Assembly (NCBI GenBank): GCA_002238965.1 | Contig: MPNJ01000017.1 | Coordinates: 24,103-88,102, forward strand | Direction of reading: 5' to 3' | DNA: 64,000 nt | From: Nitrospinae bacterium bin107 | GTDB taxonomy: Bacteria > UBA8248 | Shown: positions 50,558 to 60,871 of the stretch, piece by piece | Numbering within the stretch: the first letter of the stretch is position 1 | Layout of the letters: the number at the start of each line of letters is the position of its first letter | Program-made: the position numbers and the translations under genes | The notes under the pieces: model-generated | What the model was told of the DNA's origin: nothing | The model's database searches: none | The model's input: only the letters and a program-made list of their open reading frames with translations

Positions 50558-51463
50558 GTGGCGACGAACATCGAAAACATCGCACTGACGGCATGGGCGG
50601 AAGCGCAAAAAAGCCCACTCGACTTCACCGGCCTTACCGCCTGGCTGAAAGGAAGGGGCTTCGAGGTTCACCTCGACATGGATACGGCCCGGATGGCGGG
50701 AGAGGAGACCGGGCTGCCCCGCGAAGAAGTCGTCAGGCGCGCCGATCTGGTTATCGTCTTCGGCGGCGACGGCTCCATGCTGCGCACCGCCCACAACATC
50801 GGGGAGGAATCTCCCCTGCTTTTGGGCATCAACACCGGGCATCTGGGCTTTCTGGCCGACATTCCCCAGGCCGAGCTCTACCCCGCGCTCGAGAGGATTC
50901 TGGTAAAAAAGGAGTTTTCCACCGAATCGCGCATGCGGCTCGGCGCTTCGGTGCGGAAAAACGGGGGTGCGCCGCCCGCGCTGTCCGATTCGCTGAACGA
51001 CATCGTGCTCACCACCGGGCCACTGGCGCGCATGGTCGAATACGAGGTTCAGTTGGAAGGCCGGCATCTGGGCTATTTCCGGGCGGACGGCCTCATCGTC
51101 GCCACGCCGACGGGCTCCACGGCCTATTCGCTCTCCGCGGGCGGGCCGCTCGTGCTGCCCGATCTGAACGTGATGCTCATCAACCCGATATGCCCGCACA
51201 CGCTCAGCAACCGGCCCATCGTCGTCCCCGCCGAGGCGGAACTGGAAATCACCATCTTCCCGGATACCGAAGCGGAGGGCCGAGAGGTTCTACTCACGCT
51301 CGACGGCTTTCCCGGGTGCGAACTCGAAGCCGGCGATTCGGTGAAAATCAGGAAAAGCCGGACCCCCGTGCGGATCATCAGGCCCAAGGGGGCGGATTTC
51401 TTCGAAACCCTGCGGGAGAAACTCCTGTGGGAGACCCACCCGCGCGGCGGGCGGAAAACTTAA
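50558..51463 (+). CDS. nadK: NAD kinase
   Basis: A 301-residue NAD kinase that makes NADP from NAD. It has GGDGSML (69-75), NTGHLGFLAD and the GSTAYSLSAGGPLVLP substrate loop, PHTLSNRPIVVP. GTG 50558 was chosen because GGGAG lies ten bases upstream, and gives the expected N-terminus VATNIENIALTAW; the frame opens at 50498. recN begins eight bases after the stop, a common pairing in bacteria. Confidence 0.95.
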   Translation: MATNIENIALTAWAEAQKSPLDFTGLTAWLKGRGFEVHLDMDTARMAGEETGLPREEVVRRADLVIVFGGDGSMLRTAHNIGEESPLLLGINTGHLGFLADIPQAELYPALERILVKKEFSTESRMRLGASVRKNGGAPPALSDSLNDIVLTTGPLARMVEYEVQLEGRHLGYFRADGLIVATPTGSTAYSLSAGGPLVLPDLNVMLINPICPHTLSNRPIVVPAEAELEITIFPDTEAEGREVLLTLDGFPGCELEAGDSVKIRKSRTPVRIIRPKGADFFETLREKLLWETHPRGGRKT

Positions 51464-51470
51464 AACCCCG

Positions 51471-53183
51471 ATGCTCCGCCTCCTCAAGATCACGAATTTC
51501 GCCATCATCGACGACCTGGAAATCGCCTTCGGCCCAGGCCTGAACGTCTTGACGGGCGAGACGGGCGCCGGAAAATCCATCATCTTTGACGCTCTCAACC
51601 TCACCCTGGGCGCACGCGCAGGCGGTGACCTCGTTCGGGCGGGCGCGAAAGAGGCGATCGTCGAATCGCTTTTCGAAATACCCGACACCGCGGGCGGCCT
51701 CGCGGCCCGCTCCCTGCTCGAAGACGCAGGCGTGGAGATCGAGGGCGGCGAACTCATCGTGCGGCGACGGGTGGCGGAGACCGGCAGAAGCCGCATTTAC
51801 TTGAACGGCGTCCTGGGCACGGCGTCGCTGCTCTCCCGTGTGGGCGAGCGCCTCGTAAACATCCACGGCCAGCACGCGCACCAAAGCCTCCTGCGCCCCG
51901 CATCCCACCTGGGGCTTCTGGATGATTTCGCGCAAACGAGCGGGGAAAGTGCCGCCTTGGGCGAGATGGTGCGCAATCTGAAAACCGCCGAAGAAAGGCT
52001 AGGAGCGCACAGAGAGGGCGTGCGCGAGCGTGCCCAGAGGGCGGACCTCCTGCGCTTTCAGGTGGAAGAGTTGGAAAAAGCCGCGCTGCGCGCTGGCGAA
52101 CTCGTGGAGGTCGAGGCCGAATTGCCCAGGCTCAGAAACGCGGGCCGCCTGATAGAGGGCGCCGCCTCGCTCTATGAGCGGCTCTACGAGGCGGAAGGGT
52201 CGGTTGTCGAGAAAACGGGTGAAATACAGCGCGAACTCGAAGGCATGGCCGATCTCGACCAATCCCTGGGCACTCTGGCGGAGGAAGCCGCATCCGCTCA
52301 GGCGCAGCTTGAGAGCCTCGCCGATTCGCTCCGCGACTACGCGGAAGGTATCGAGCACGACCCCGAACGCCTCGAAACCCTGGAGGCCAGGCGCGCGCTG
52401 ATACGCGAGATGATCAGGAAATACGGGAGCGATGAGACGGAATGCCTCGCCTATCTCAAGGAAAGCCGCGAGCAACTCGCCGCGATTTCGGATGAGGAGG
52501 GAACCGAAGCGCGCCTCGTGGCGGAGCGTGATTCGCTCCGGACCGACCTCGCAAAATCCGCCCTCGCGCTGTCCAAGAAAAGGGCGCGCGCCGCGACAAG
52601 TCTGGATGCGCGTACGGAAGAGGCGTTGGGTGAATTGAGTCTTACCGGCGCGAAATTCGAAACGCTCATCACACACTCAGAAGACCCCGAGGGCTTCATC
52701 GAAGTGGACGGGCGCGCGGTGGCCGTCCGCGCCGACGGCGTCGACCGCGCGCAATTTCATTTCTCGCCCAACCCCGGTGAGCCGCCAAGGTCATTGAGCC
52801 GGGTCGCCTCGGGCGGCGAGCTATCGCGGCTGATGCTTACCCTGGAATCAGTATTAAGGCGCGCCGACCTGATCCCCACCCTCATCTTCGACGAGGTGGA
52901 CGCAGGGGTCGGCGGGGCCGTGGCCGAAGTGGTGGGAAGAAAGCTCAAAGGCGTATCGGCGAGCCATCAGGTGCTCGTCGTCACCCACCTGCCCCAGGTC
53001 GCGAGCCTGGGTAATCGGCATTTCCGGGTGGAAAAGCACGTCGAAGGCGATCGCACGCAGACGCGCGTCGAACTTCTCGATGACGATGAGCGCGTGGAGG
53101 AGATCGCCCGCATGGGAACGGGGCTGGAGATCACTGACGCCGCGAGAGAGCACGCGCGCGAGATGCTCGAAAAGGCGGAGTGA
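51471..53183 (+). CDS. recN: DNA repair protein RecN
   Basis: A 570-residue SMC-like ATPase that helps double-strand-break repair. It has a Walker A motif GETGAGKS (29-36), the long central coiled coil (about 150-370), the ABC signature ASGGELSRLML, and Walker B IFDEVDAGVGGAVAEVVG. Typical length. It is last in the dtd-TIGR02757-nadK-recN run. Confidence 0.96.
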   Translation: MLRLLKITNFAIIDDLEIAFGPGLNVLTGETGAGKSIIFDALNLTLGARAGGDLVRAGAKEAIVESLFEIPDTAGGLAARSLLEDAGVEIEGGELIVRRRVAETGRSRIYLNGVLGTASLLSRVGERLVNIHGQHAHQSLLRPASHLGLLDDFAQTSGESAALGEMVRNLKTAEERLGAHREGVRERAQRADLLRFQVEELEKAALRAGELVEVEAELPRLRNAGRLIEGAASLYERLYEAEGSVVEKTGEIQRELEGMADLDQSLGTLAEEAASAQAQLESLADSLRDYAEGIEHDPERLETLEARRALIREMIRKYGSDETECLAYLKESREQLAAISDEEGTEARLVAERDSLRTDLAKSALALSKKRARAATSLDARTEEALGELSLTGAKFETLITHSEDPEGFIEVDGRAVAVRADGVDRAQFHFSPNPGEPPRSLSRVASGGELSRLMLTLESVLRRADLIPTLIFDEVDAGVGGAVAEVVGRKLKGVSASHQVLVVTHLPQVASLGNRHFRVEKHVEGDRTQTRVELLDDDERVEEIARMGTGLEITDAAREHAREMLEKAE

Positions 53184-53233
53184 AGGGACAGGCAACGTAT
53201 TACGTTTCGAAATCACTCGCCCTTTCGGCGCAA

Positions 53234-53503
53234 TTACTCGATCCCGTTTCCCGTGCGGCGGATGAGCTCTTGGAGCGCGGCCATGTTTTCGGCATGTCGC
53301 CTTTCCAAAGCCGCCATCGTTTCCGCGTGCCGCGATTCCATGGCCGTCATGGTTTCTGCGTGCAACTGCTCCCGCGCGCGCGAGGCCGCCTGCATCTGCC
53401 GGAGTCCGCTGAAGATCAGCAGGCATTGCGCGCCGCCGACGCCGAGCGCCACGACGGGCCCGGCGGACGTGGCCAGCAACATGTAGAATTGGTAATCGGT
53501 CAT
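53234..53503 (-). CDS. Small membrane-anchored coiled-coil protein with 11-residue repeats
   Basis: An 89-residue protein starting MTDYQFYMLLATSAG. It has one membrane helix (about 7-31) and then a helical tail (35-85) in which an 11-residue unit of the type AETMxAxExRH repeats three times, ending in ALQELIRRTG. It is a predicted hendecad coiled coil. The frame runs upstream into acs, but ATG 53503 with GCGAGAG before it is the only reasonable start. I recognise no family; the fold suggests oligomerisation at the membrane. It converges with recN. Confidence 0.6.
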   Translation of the reverse strand: MTDYQFYMLLATSAGPVVALGVGGAQCLLIFSGLRQMQAASRAREQLHAETMTAMESRHAETMAALERRHAENMAALQELIRRTGNGIE

Positions 53504-53647
53504 CTCTCGCCCCACCTTTTCAGGATAGAAATTCAGATGGGTCTTTGAATATCCTCGCGCACAGTCAAGATACCATGCCCCCGCGCGAGCCGCCAAATCG
53601 CCGGGCACACCCGGAGGAACGCTCGCCCGGTGGACGTAAGTGATGAT

Positions 53648-53731
53648 GGACAACCACGGGGGGTTGTCCCTACGTGCTGCAAGGGACGCATAATATGTGA
53701 GGGGCGACCCCGATGAGGGGTCGCCACCTAC
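53648..53731. repeat. Two palindromic repeats upstream of the small coiled-coil gene
   Basis: GGACAACCACGGGGGGTTGTCC (53648-53669) is the GGGACAACC type seen at 3163. GGGGCGACCCC...GGGGTCGCC (53701-53725) is a second type seen only here. Both lie between acs and the small coiled-coil gene. Confidence 0.7.
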
Positions 53732-53763
53732 AAGTAATTCTATTGCGCTACTTCCTCGCCCAG

Positions 53764-55719
<1,956 letters not shown>

Positions 55720-55831
55720 GAGAATACCTCCCGGCTCGGTCAGGTGAAATCATATCGATGGCGATGTTCGCTATTGTTGGATATTCGCGCGGATTTCTCA
55801 AGTAGCCGTGCGGGGAAAGCGACAGGACGGA

Positions 55832-56458
55832 TCAAACAGTGAGCGCCGCGCGCACCTCCCGCGCCGCGTGAGCAGGGTCGTCGGCCGCCAGGATCGCGCC
55901 GATGAGGCCGACTCCGTGCGCGCCTCTCTCGATACACGATGAAGCGTTCTCGGTCCCCACGCCGCCCAGGGCGTAGACGCGGCCGTTCGCAATTGCGAGT
56001 TCACGCTCGAACTTATCGAGACCAAGGACGGGGCCGGATGAGAATTTGCTGTTGGTGGGAAATACGGGACTCAGCGTGACGAAATCCGCGCCTTCTGAGA
56101 TTGCGCGCGCCGCTTCTTCTCCCGAATGGGCGGAATAGCCGATGAGGCCCTTATAGCCTCCCGCGCGCAACGCAGAGACGCTCACCGTGCCCTTGCCGAG
56201 GTGTACGCCGTCAGCTTCCAGGGCTTCAGTCAGTTCAATATCTCCGTTCACAAGCAGGCATGCGCCGTATTTACTTGTAAGAGAAGCGACTTCTCTCCCC
56301 AGGCGCAGGCGCTCTGCGTAGGGCAGATCCTTTTCGCGGAACTGAACGAAGCGCACCCCGCCCGAGAGGGCGGCCTCCAGCGCGCTCAGGAAGTCGCCAG
56401 ACGGGGGAGCGTTCCTGTCCGTGATGAGGTAGAGCGGGTCGAGCGCCGATGATTCCAA
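55832..56458 (-). CDS. thiE: Thiamine-phosphate synthase
   Basis: A 208-residue TIM-barrel enzyme that joins the thiazole and pyrimidine units to thiamine phosphate. It shows YLITDRNAP, VQFREKDL, GVHLGKGTVSV, DFVTLSPVFPTNSK and YALGGVGTENA. It starts at TTG with only a weak ribosome-binding site, 18 bases after the thiG stop, so it is part of the thiS-thiG-thiE operon and should respond to the TPP riboswitch. Normal length. Confidence 0.9.
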   Translation of the reverse strand: MESSALDPLYLITDRNAPPSGDFLSALEAALSGGVRFVQFREKDLPYAERLRLGREVASLTSKYGACLLVNGDIELTEALEADGVHLGKGTVSVSALRAGGYKGLIGYSAHSGEEAARAISEGADFVTLSPVFPTNSKFSSGPVLGLDKFERELAIANGRVYALGGVGTENASSCIERGAHGVGLIGAILAADDPAHAAREVRAALTV

Positions 56459-56476
56459 AATCTCGCCGAAAGCGGC

Positions 56477-57250
56477 TCAGGAGCCGATGACGCCGGCCAG
56501 CGGACTCGACGCCGTGGCGTAGAGCTTCATGGGGATGCGTCCGGCCTCATACGCGAGCCTGCCCGACTCGACGGCGAGGTTCATGGCGCGCGCCATCTTC
56601 ACCGGATCGTCCGCGCCCGCGATGGCCGTCTGCATCAGGACGGCGGCCGCGCCGAGCTCCATGGCGACTGCGGCGTCCGAAGCCGTGCCCACGCCCGCGT
56701 CCACGATGACGGGAACCGATACCTGCTCCAGGATTATCCTGAGGTTGTAGGGATTCCGTATGCCGAGGCCCGAGCCGATCGGTGCTGCCAGCGGCATGAC
56801 GGCGTGGCAGCCCAACTGTTCGAGTTTCTTGCAGATGACCGGGTCGTCGATGCAGTAGGGCAGGACGATGAAGCCGTCATCCAGCAGGATCCGGCACGCC
56901 TCGAGCAGACCCTCGTTGTCCGGGAAGAGCGTGTCCTCATCGCCGATGACCTCGACCTTCACGAAGTCGGATCCGGTGACCTCGCGAGCGAGCCGCGCCG
57001 TCGTCACCGCGCTCTTCACGTCGTAGCAGCCCGCCGTGTTGGGCAGCATCGTATATTTTTCCTTATCGAAATGCGCCCAGAAACCCTCCGAGGAATCATC
57101 TTCCAGGTCCACGCGGCGCACGGCGACGGTGACGATCTCCGTCCCGCTCGCCTCGAGTGAATCGCGCATCACGCCGAAACTCGGATATTTGCCCGAACCC
57201 ACCAATAGGCGGGAAGTAAAAGTTCTGCCCCCGATCTCATACGTGCTCAT
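56477..57250 (-). CDS. thiG: Thiazole synthase
   Basis: A 257-residue enzyme that forms the thiazole phosphate of thiamine from deoxyxylulose 5-phosphate, dehydroglycine and ThiS thiocarboxylate. It has [12 protein letters not shown], the Schiff-base lysine region [13 protein letters not shown], and the C-terminal [20 protein letters not shown] 57250 is preceded by GGGAGGGGG; the longer frame to 57295 was rejected since this gives the usual 256-residue protein. The thiS gene lies upstream and thiE downstream. Confidence 0.95.
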   Translation of the reverse strand: MSTYEIGGRTFTSRLLVGSGKYPSFGVMRDSLEASGTEIVTVAVRRVDLEDDSSEGFWAHFDKEKYTMLPNTAGCYDVKSAVTTARLAREVTGSDFVKVEVIGDEDTLFPDNEGLLEACRILLDDGFIVLPYCIDDPVICKKLEQLGCHAVMPLAAPIGSGLGIRNPYNLRIILEQVSVPVIVDAGVGTASDAAVAMELGAAAVLMQTAIAGADDPVKMARAMNLAVESGRLAYEAGRIPMKLYATASSPLAGVIGS

Positions 57251-57301
57251 CACACCCCCTCCCGGCGCAGGCTCTATGGCCGCGCCCGTTATCATATACG
57301 A

Positions 57302-57502
57302 TCAGCCCCCGCCCACGGCGCGGACGATCTCGACCTCATCCCCATCGGATAACTGCGTGTCCCCGTATTCGCCCCGGCGGACAATCTCCATGTTGAGCGC
57401 CACGGCGATGCCGTTCACCCCAAGCTCCATGGACTCCAGAAGTGCGGCGACGCTCACGCCCTCTGTAAGCTCCCTGTCCTCTCCGTTCACCCGGACTTGC
57501 AA
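57302..57502 (-). CDS. thiS: Sulfur carrier protein ThiS
   Basis: A 66-residue ubiquitin-like protein ending in the required Gly-Gly (VGGG), which carries the sulfur thiocarboxylate for thiazole formation. Starts at TTG 57502 with GAGGAG about eight bases upstream; the nearby ATG is out of frame. The first gene of the thiS-thiG-thiE operon, behind a TPP riboswitch. ThiF and the ThiH/ThiO enzyme are not in this window. Confidence 0.9.
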   Translation of the reverse strand: MQVRVNGEDRELTEGVSVAALLESMELGVNGIAVALNMEIVRRGEYGDTQLSDGDEVEIVRAVGGG

Positions 57503-57557
57503 GAACTCATCTCCTCATGCGACACCCGGAAACTTCTCCATCACGATACGTCCCATC

Positions 57558-57587
57558 AAAAAAGCCGCCCCGCGATACGGGAGCGGC
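57558..57587 (-). terminator. Terminator hairpin of the TPP riboswitch
   Basis: On the minus strand, GCCGCTCCCG and CGGGGCGGC form a GC-rich stem followed by TTTTTT, between the riboswitch aptamer and thiS. This is a typical transcription-attenuation platform: high thiamine pyrophosphate should stop thiSGE transcription here. Confidence 0.85.
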
Positions 57588-57608
57588 CAAAATACCCGGA
57601 TTCTTTGG

Positions 57609-57693
57609 CCCGCTTCCCTTCGCTGGAATTACCCAGTGCAGGTTCCAAGGGTTGCCCGCGATTCCAGGCTCTCAGCACATACACCCCTAGCAG
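57609..57693 (-). promoter_or_regulatory. TPP riboswitch (THI element)
   Basis: Read on the minus strand, the region has the conserved aptamer blocks in order: AGGGGTGT, GCTGAGAG, ACCCTTGGAACCTG, CTGGGTAAT and CCAGCGAAGGGAAG. These match the THI element that binds thiamine pyrophosphate. It lies about 110 bases before thiS, with an attenuator hairpin between. Confidence 0.95.
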
Positions 57694-57857
57694 GAACTAT
57701 CTCCCAAGAGCATATACGGATGCTCCCCGACTTGCAACGCCCAAAGAGAACCGGCGTGTGCAATTCCCCCCGTTTTCGGGTATGAATACGAAAAATCACA
57801 GAATACGGTCGGGGTTCACCGAACCTCGCGCCTACCCATCGACCGAGGAGCGTGCCC

Positions 57858-58958
57858 ATGAAAGCAGCCATCTTCCACGAAGTCGGCAAACCGATGACCA
57901 TCGAACCCATCGAGGTGGAACCGCCCAAGGAGGGAGAGGTGCTCGTGCACTACCGCGCGGGCGGCGTCTGCCACAGCGACCACCACGCCATCGCGGGTTT
58001 GTTCCCGGTGCCCACGCCCATCATCATGGGACACGAGGGCGCAGGCGTCGTGGAAGAGGTGGGACCCGGCGTGACGTCGGTGAAGCCCGGCGATCACGTG
58101 GTCACCGTCTGGCGCTACAGCTGCGGCGCGTGCGATCTCTGCCTCGCGGGCCGGCCCGCCATCTGCGGCGAGGGCATCCGCATGCGGGCCGACGGCACGC
58201 TCTCGGACGGCACGACGCGCTTCTCGATCAACGGCGAGCGGGTGCACCACTTCCTCGGCGTCTCCACGTTCAGCTCCCACTCAGTGATGTCCGAGAAATC
58301 GGTCATGAAGATTCGGGAAGACATGTCACTCGAAAAAGCGGCGGTGGTGAGCTGCGCGGTCATCACGGGCGTGGGCGCGGTGGTGAACGGCGCGCAGGTG
58401 CGTCCGGGCGAGAGCGTGGCGGTATTCGGCGCAGGCGGCGTGGGGCTGAACGCGGTACAGGGGGCGGCCCTCATCGGGGCGGAGCCCATCATCGCGGTCG
58501 ACCTGATGCAGAACAAGCTCGAGATGGCGAAGAAATTCGGCGCGACGCACACGGTGAACTCATCGGACGAGGACGCGGTGGAGGCCATCCGCGCGCTCAC
58601 CGACGGCAAGGGCGCGCACTACGCCTTCGAGCTCATCGGCGTGCCCGAGGTGATGTCCACCGCGTTCGAGAGCGTGCGCACGGGCGGCACCGCCGTCATC
58701 GTGGGCATCGCGGACGTGAAATCGAGGGTCTCGATACCCCCCGTCTCCCTCGTGACGGAGGAAAAGCGCCTCATCGGCTCCCTGTACGGCTCGTCCAACC
58801 CGCGCATCTTCGTGCCCCGGCTCATCGACCTCTACATGGCCGGCAAGCTGAACCTCGACGACCTGCTCACCAAGGTGTGGCCCATCGAGCAGATCAACGA
58901 GGCCTACGACGCGCTCTTGAACGGCGAGGTGGCCCGAAGCGTCGTCGTGCACGAGTAG
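57858..58958 (+). CDS. Zinc-dependent alcohol dehydrogenase (MDR superfamily)
   Basis: A 366-residue alcohol dehydrogenase. Catalytic zinc ligands Cys38 (GVCHSDHH) and His59-Glu60 (GHE), structural zinc Cys89, Cys92, Cys95, Cys103 (CGACDLCLAGRPAIC) and a Rossmann GAGGVGLNAVQGA motif are all present, resembling class III-type dehydrogenases acting on alcohols or thiol adducts. GAGGAG lies seven bases before ATG 57858. Rhodanese gene follows after 54 bases. Substrate unknown. Confidence 0.88.
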   Translation: MKAAIFHEVGKPMTIEPIEVEPPKEGEVLVHYRAGGVCHSDHHAIAGLFPVPTPIIMGHEGAGVVEEVGPGVTSVKPGDHVVTVWRYSCGACDLCLAGRPAICGEGIRMRADGTLSDGTTRFSINGERVHHFLGVSTFSSHSVMSEKSVMKIREDMSLEKAAVVSCAVITGVGAVVNGAQVRPGESVAVFGAGGVGLNAVQGAALIGAEPIIAVDLMQNKLEMAKKFGATHTVNSSDEDAVEAIRALTDGKGAHYAFELIGVPEVMSTAFESVRTGGTAVIVGIADVKSRVSIPPVSLVTEEKRLIGSLYGSSNPRIFVPRLIDLYMAGKLNLDDLLTKVWPIEQINEAYDALLNGEVARSVVVHE

Positions 58959-59012
58959 GGGCGTATGGGGCTGCCCCACAAAGATGATGAACACTCTAAT
59001 GAAGGATGCGCA

Positions 59013-59387
59013 ATGAACGAACAACTCGACCACTACGCCAACAAACTGGCCTATGAAACCGATTCGTGGGACCTGAAGGTGGCGATGGAACAAGGCGAAA
59101 ACGTCGTCGTCATCGATGCGCGCTCGACCGAGGCGTATGAGGGAGAGCACATCCCGGGCGCGATCAACATCCCGCACCGGCAGATGAACCCCGAGACCAC
59201 CGCGCATCTCGAGGGGGAGGCCCTCATCGTCACCTACTGCGACGGCATCGGCTACAACGCCTCGACCAAGGGCGCGCTCAACATGACGCGTCTCGGCTTC
59301 CGGGTGAAGGAACTCATGGGCGGGCTCGACTGGTGGAAGCGCGACGGCCATTCGACGGAGAGCGCCGTCCAATCGCTTAAATCGTGA
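59013..59387 (+). CDS. Rhodanese-like sulfurtransferase
   Basis: A 124-residue single rhodanese domain. VVVIDARSTEAYEGEHIPGAI is the CDC25-like start and the active-site cysteine is Cys76 in VTYCDGIGYNAS, with a longer active loop than the classic six residues. It should move sulfane sulfur or bind persulfide. AAGGA lies near ATG 59013; the frame continues upstream to 58965. Together with the dehydrogenase it may form a two-gene operon. Confidence 0.85.
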   Translation: MNEQLDHYANKLAYETDSWDLKVAMEQGENVVVIDARSTEAYEGEHIPGAINIPHRQMNPETTAHLEGEALIVTYCDGIGYNASTKGALNMTRLGFRVKELMGGLDWWKRDGHSTESAVQSLKS

Positions 59388-59432
59388 GGAGGAGACCTCT
59401 TCAGATCGCTTTATAGCTCATCCACCGGGATG

Positions 59433-59699
59433 TTATCTTCTTCTATATATTTCTCTTCGATGGCCCACATCGAGGATGATGATTTTGGAACTGGCGGGGA
59501 AAGTGTATAGAACTCTGTAAGCACCGATTCTTATTCGAAAAACGTCGTATCCGTCCAACTGCCCTTTCAGTTTTGTTGCGCCTCGGATGTTCTCGTCATT
59601 GATTAGCGCATCGATTCTATTTTTGATTCGATTTTTTGCAGTTTCAGGTAAATTTTCAAAGCTCTTGCGCGCCGCGTTCGTATATGTAGCGTCGTACAA
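59433..59699 (-). CDS. RelE/ParE-family toxin of a type II toxin-antitoxin pair
   Basis: An 88-residue RelE-type protein with KLKGQLDGYDVFRIRIG, AYRVLYTF and the final ILDVGHRREIYRR (the charged residues near the C-terminus that cut mRNA in RelE). Start codon TTG 59699, three bases after the antitoxin stop, so both are co-translated with antitoxin first. The low GC in this stretch compared with its surroundings suggests acquisition. Activity is untested; it may be ParE-like instead. Confidence 0.82.
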   Translation of the reverse strand: MYDATYTNAARKSFENLPETAKNRIKNRIDALINDENIRGATKLKGQLDGYDVFRIRIGAYRVLYTFPASSKIIILDVGHRREIYRRR

Positions 59700-59702
59700 T
59701 TT

Positions 59703-59885
59703 TTACTTTACGAAATCATCAAGTTCGACCACCCGTCCCTCTTCCGTAACGAGCGCGTCGCGGCCTTCCTTGAGATCGCGCCATCGCTTCGCCGCTATCT
59801 CGAAATCAATCGCATCCTCGGCGGTTTTTTCCGCTTCGCTCGACGGTTTATCCTTGCGTTTGCCTTTCACCGGATGGGAACCCAT
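59703..59885 (-). CDS. Putative antitoxin (upstream of RelE-type toxin)
   Basis: A 60-residue acidic, charged protein with no clear family match. It has the size and position of a RelE antitoxin: it precedes the toxin by three bases on the same strand, has a GGAAGGA site before ATG 59885 and ends in a VTEEGRVVELDDF sequence likely to wrap the toxin. Confidence 0.65.
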   Translation of the reverse strand: MGSHPVKGKRKDKPSSEAEKTAEDAIDFEIAAKRWRDLKEGRDALVTEEGRVVELDDFVK

Positions 59886-60122
59886 CGCTTTTTCCTTCCC
59901 GTTTTCGCTTCGTCAAGAATTCCATTGGGATACGTTTGCTCCGTCAACATAAGAATACCATATAGGACCAACCATCTCCATACGATTCAAAAGTATCTCG
60001 CTTTCCGTTCGATACCCTTCTCCTTTGTCCCCTCCCCCCGAAATGCCCCGTTTGGACACCTGCCGCCGCTTTTTGATATTCTGGCTTCATCCTATCCCAC
60101 CCGATCCCGCCGGAGGAGAGCC

Positions 60123-60752
60123 ATGGACATCATCGACATATCCGTTCCCGTAGTGGAAGGCGAAATGCCCATATACCCCGGGAACCCGGGGCTTTCGATG
60201 CGCTTTCACAAATCCTTCGACGCAGGCGACGACGTCTGCCTCACCGAAGCCACCATCGGCGTGCACACCGGCACGCACCTGGACGCGCCCATGCACTATC
60301 TCCACGATGCGGGCGGGATCGAGACGCTCAACCTCGAAACCCTCATGGGTCCCGCCCGGGTGATCGCGGTCGAAAACCACGAGTGCATCACCGCGGAGGA
60401 ACTCGCCACCAAGAACCTCGAAGGCGCCACGCGATTTCTCATCAAGACGCGGAACTCGGAAGATCAGTGGTGGACGAAACCCTACAGCCCCGACTACTGC
60501 CACATGACGGCGGAAGCGGGACAGCTTCTCTACGACCACGGGATGGAGCTTCTGGGCGTGGACTATCTCGGCGTGGATGCGCCCGACCCCAACGTGCCCG
60601 TCCACACGCTGCTGATGCCGCTGGGCGTCGTCCTGCTCGAAGGCCTGAACCTGGCGAACGCGCCCGAGGGGGATTATGAACTCATCGCCCTGCCCGCCCT
60701 CCTCCCGGGGCGAGACGGCGCGCCCGCCCGCGCGGTATTGAGATCGCTCTAG
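60123..60752 (+). CDS. Cyclase / kynurenine formamidase-like metal hydrolase (copy 1)
   Basis: A 209-residue protein of the cyclase (KynB-like) family. It has the metal site HTGTHLDAP (48-56), an initial MDIIDISVPV and an inner GVDYLGVDAPDPN. Family members hydrolyse N-formylkynurenine or act as polyketide cyclases, using Zn or Mn. GGAGGAG precedes the ATG; the frame extends upstream to 59874 but starts there without signals. The downstream paralogue is closely related, even at DNA level. Exact substrate unknown. Confidence 0.85.
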   Translation: MDIIDISVPVVEGEMPIYPGNPGLSMRFHKSFDAGDDVCLTEATIGVHTGTHLDAPMHYLHDAGGIETLNLETLMGPARVIAVENHECITAEELATKNLEGATRFLIKTRNSEDQWWTKPYSPDYCHMTAEAGQLLYDHGMELLGVDYLGVDAPDPNVPVHTLLMPLGVVLLEGLNLANAPEGDYELIALPALLPGRDGAPARAVLRSL

Positions 60753-60871
60753 CAACATCCTGAATACCGATTTTTTGATCCCTATGAGAGTCCTCCTGCG
60801 CGCGCAGCGGTTCGTCCACTCCCCCGGCGTCCGCATCCCTTTTCTGCTATCTTTCGGGCAGGAGGAGCGAC

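Noticed and set aside
57497..58987. Plus-strand frame of 496 codons overlapping the riboswitch and the zinc dehydrogenase
   Set aside because: The dehydrogenase runs in another frame with zinc and Rossmann motifs; this frame is Arg/Gly-rich and spans the TPP riboswitch.
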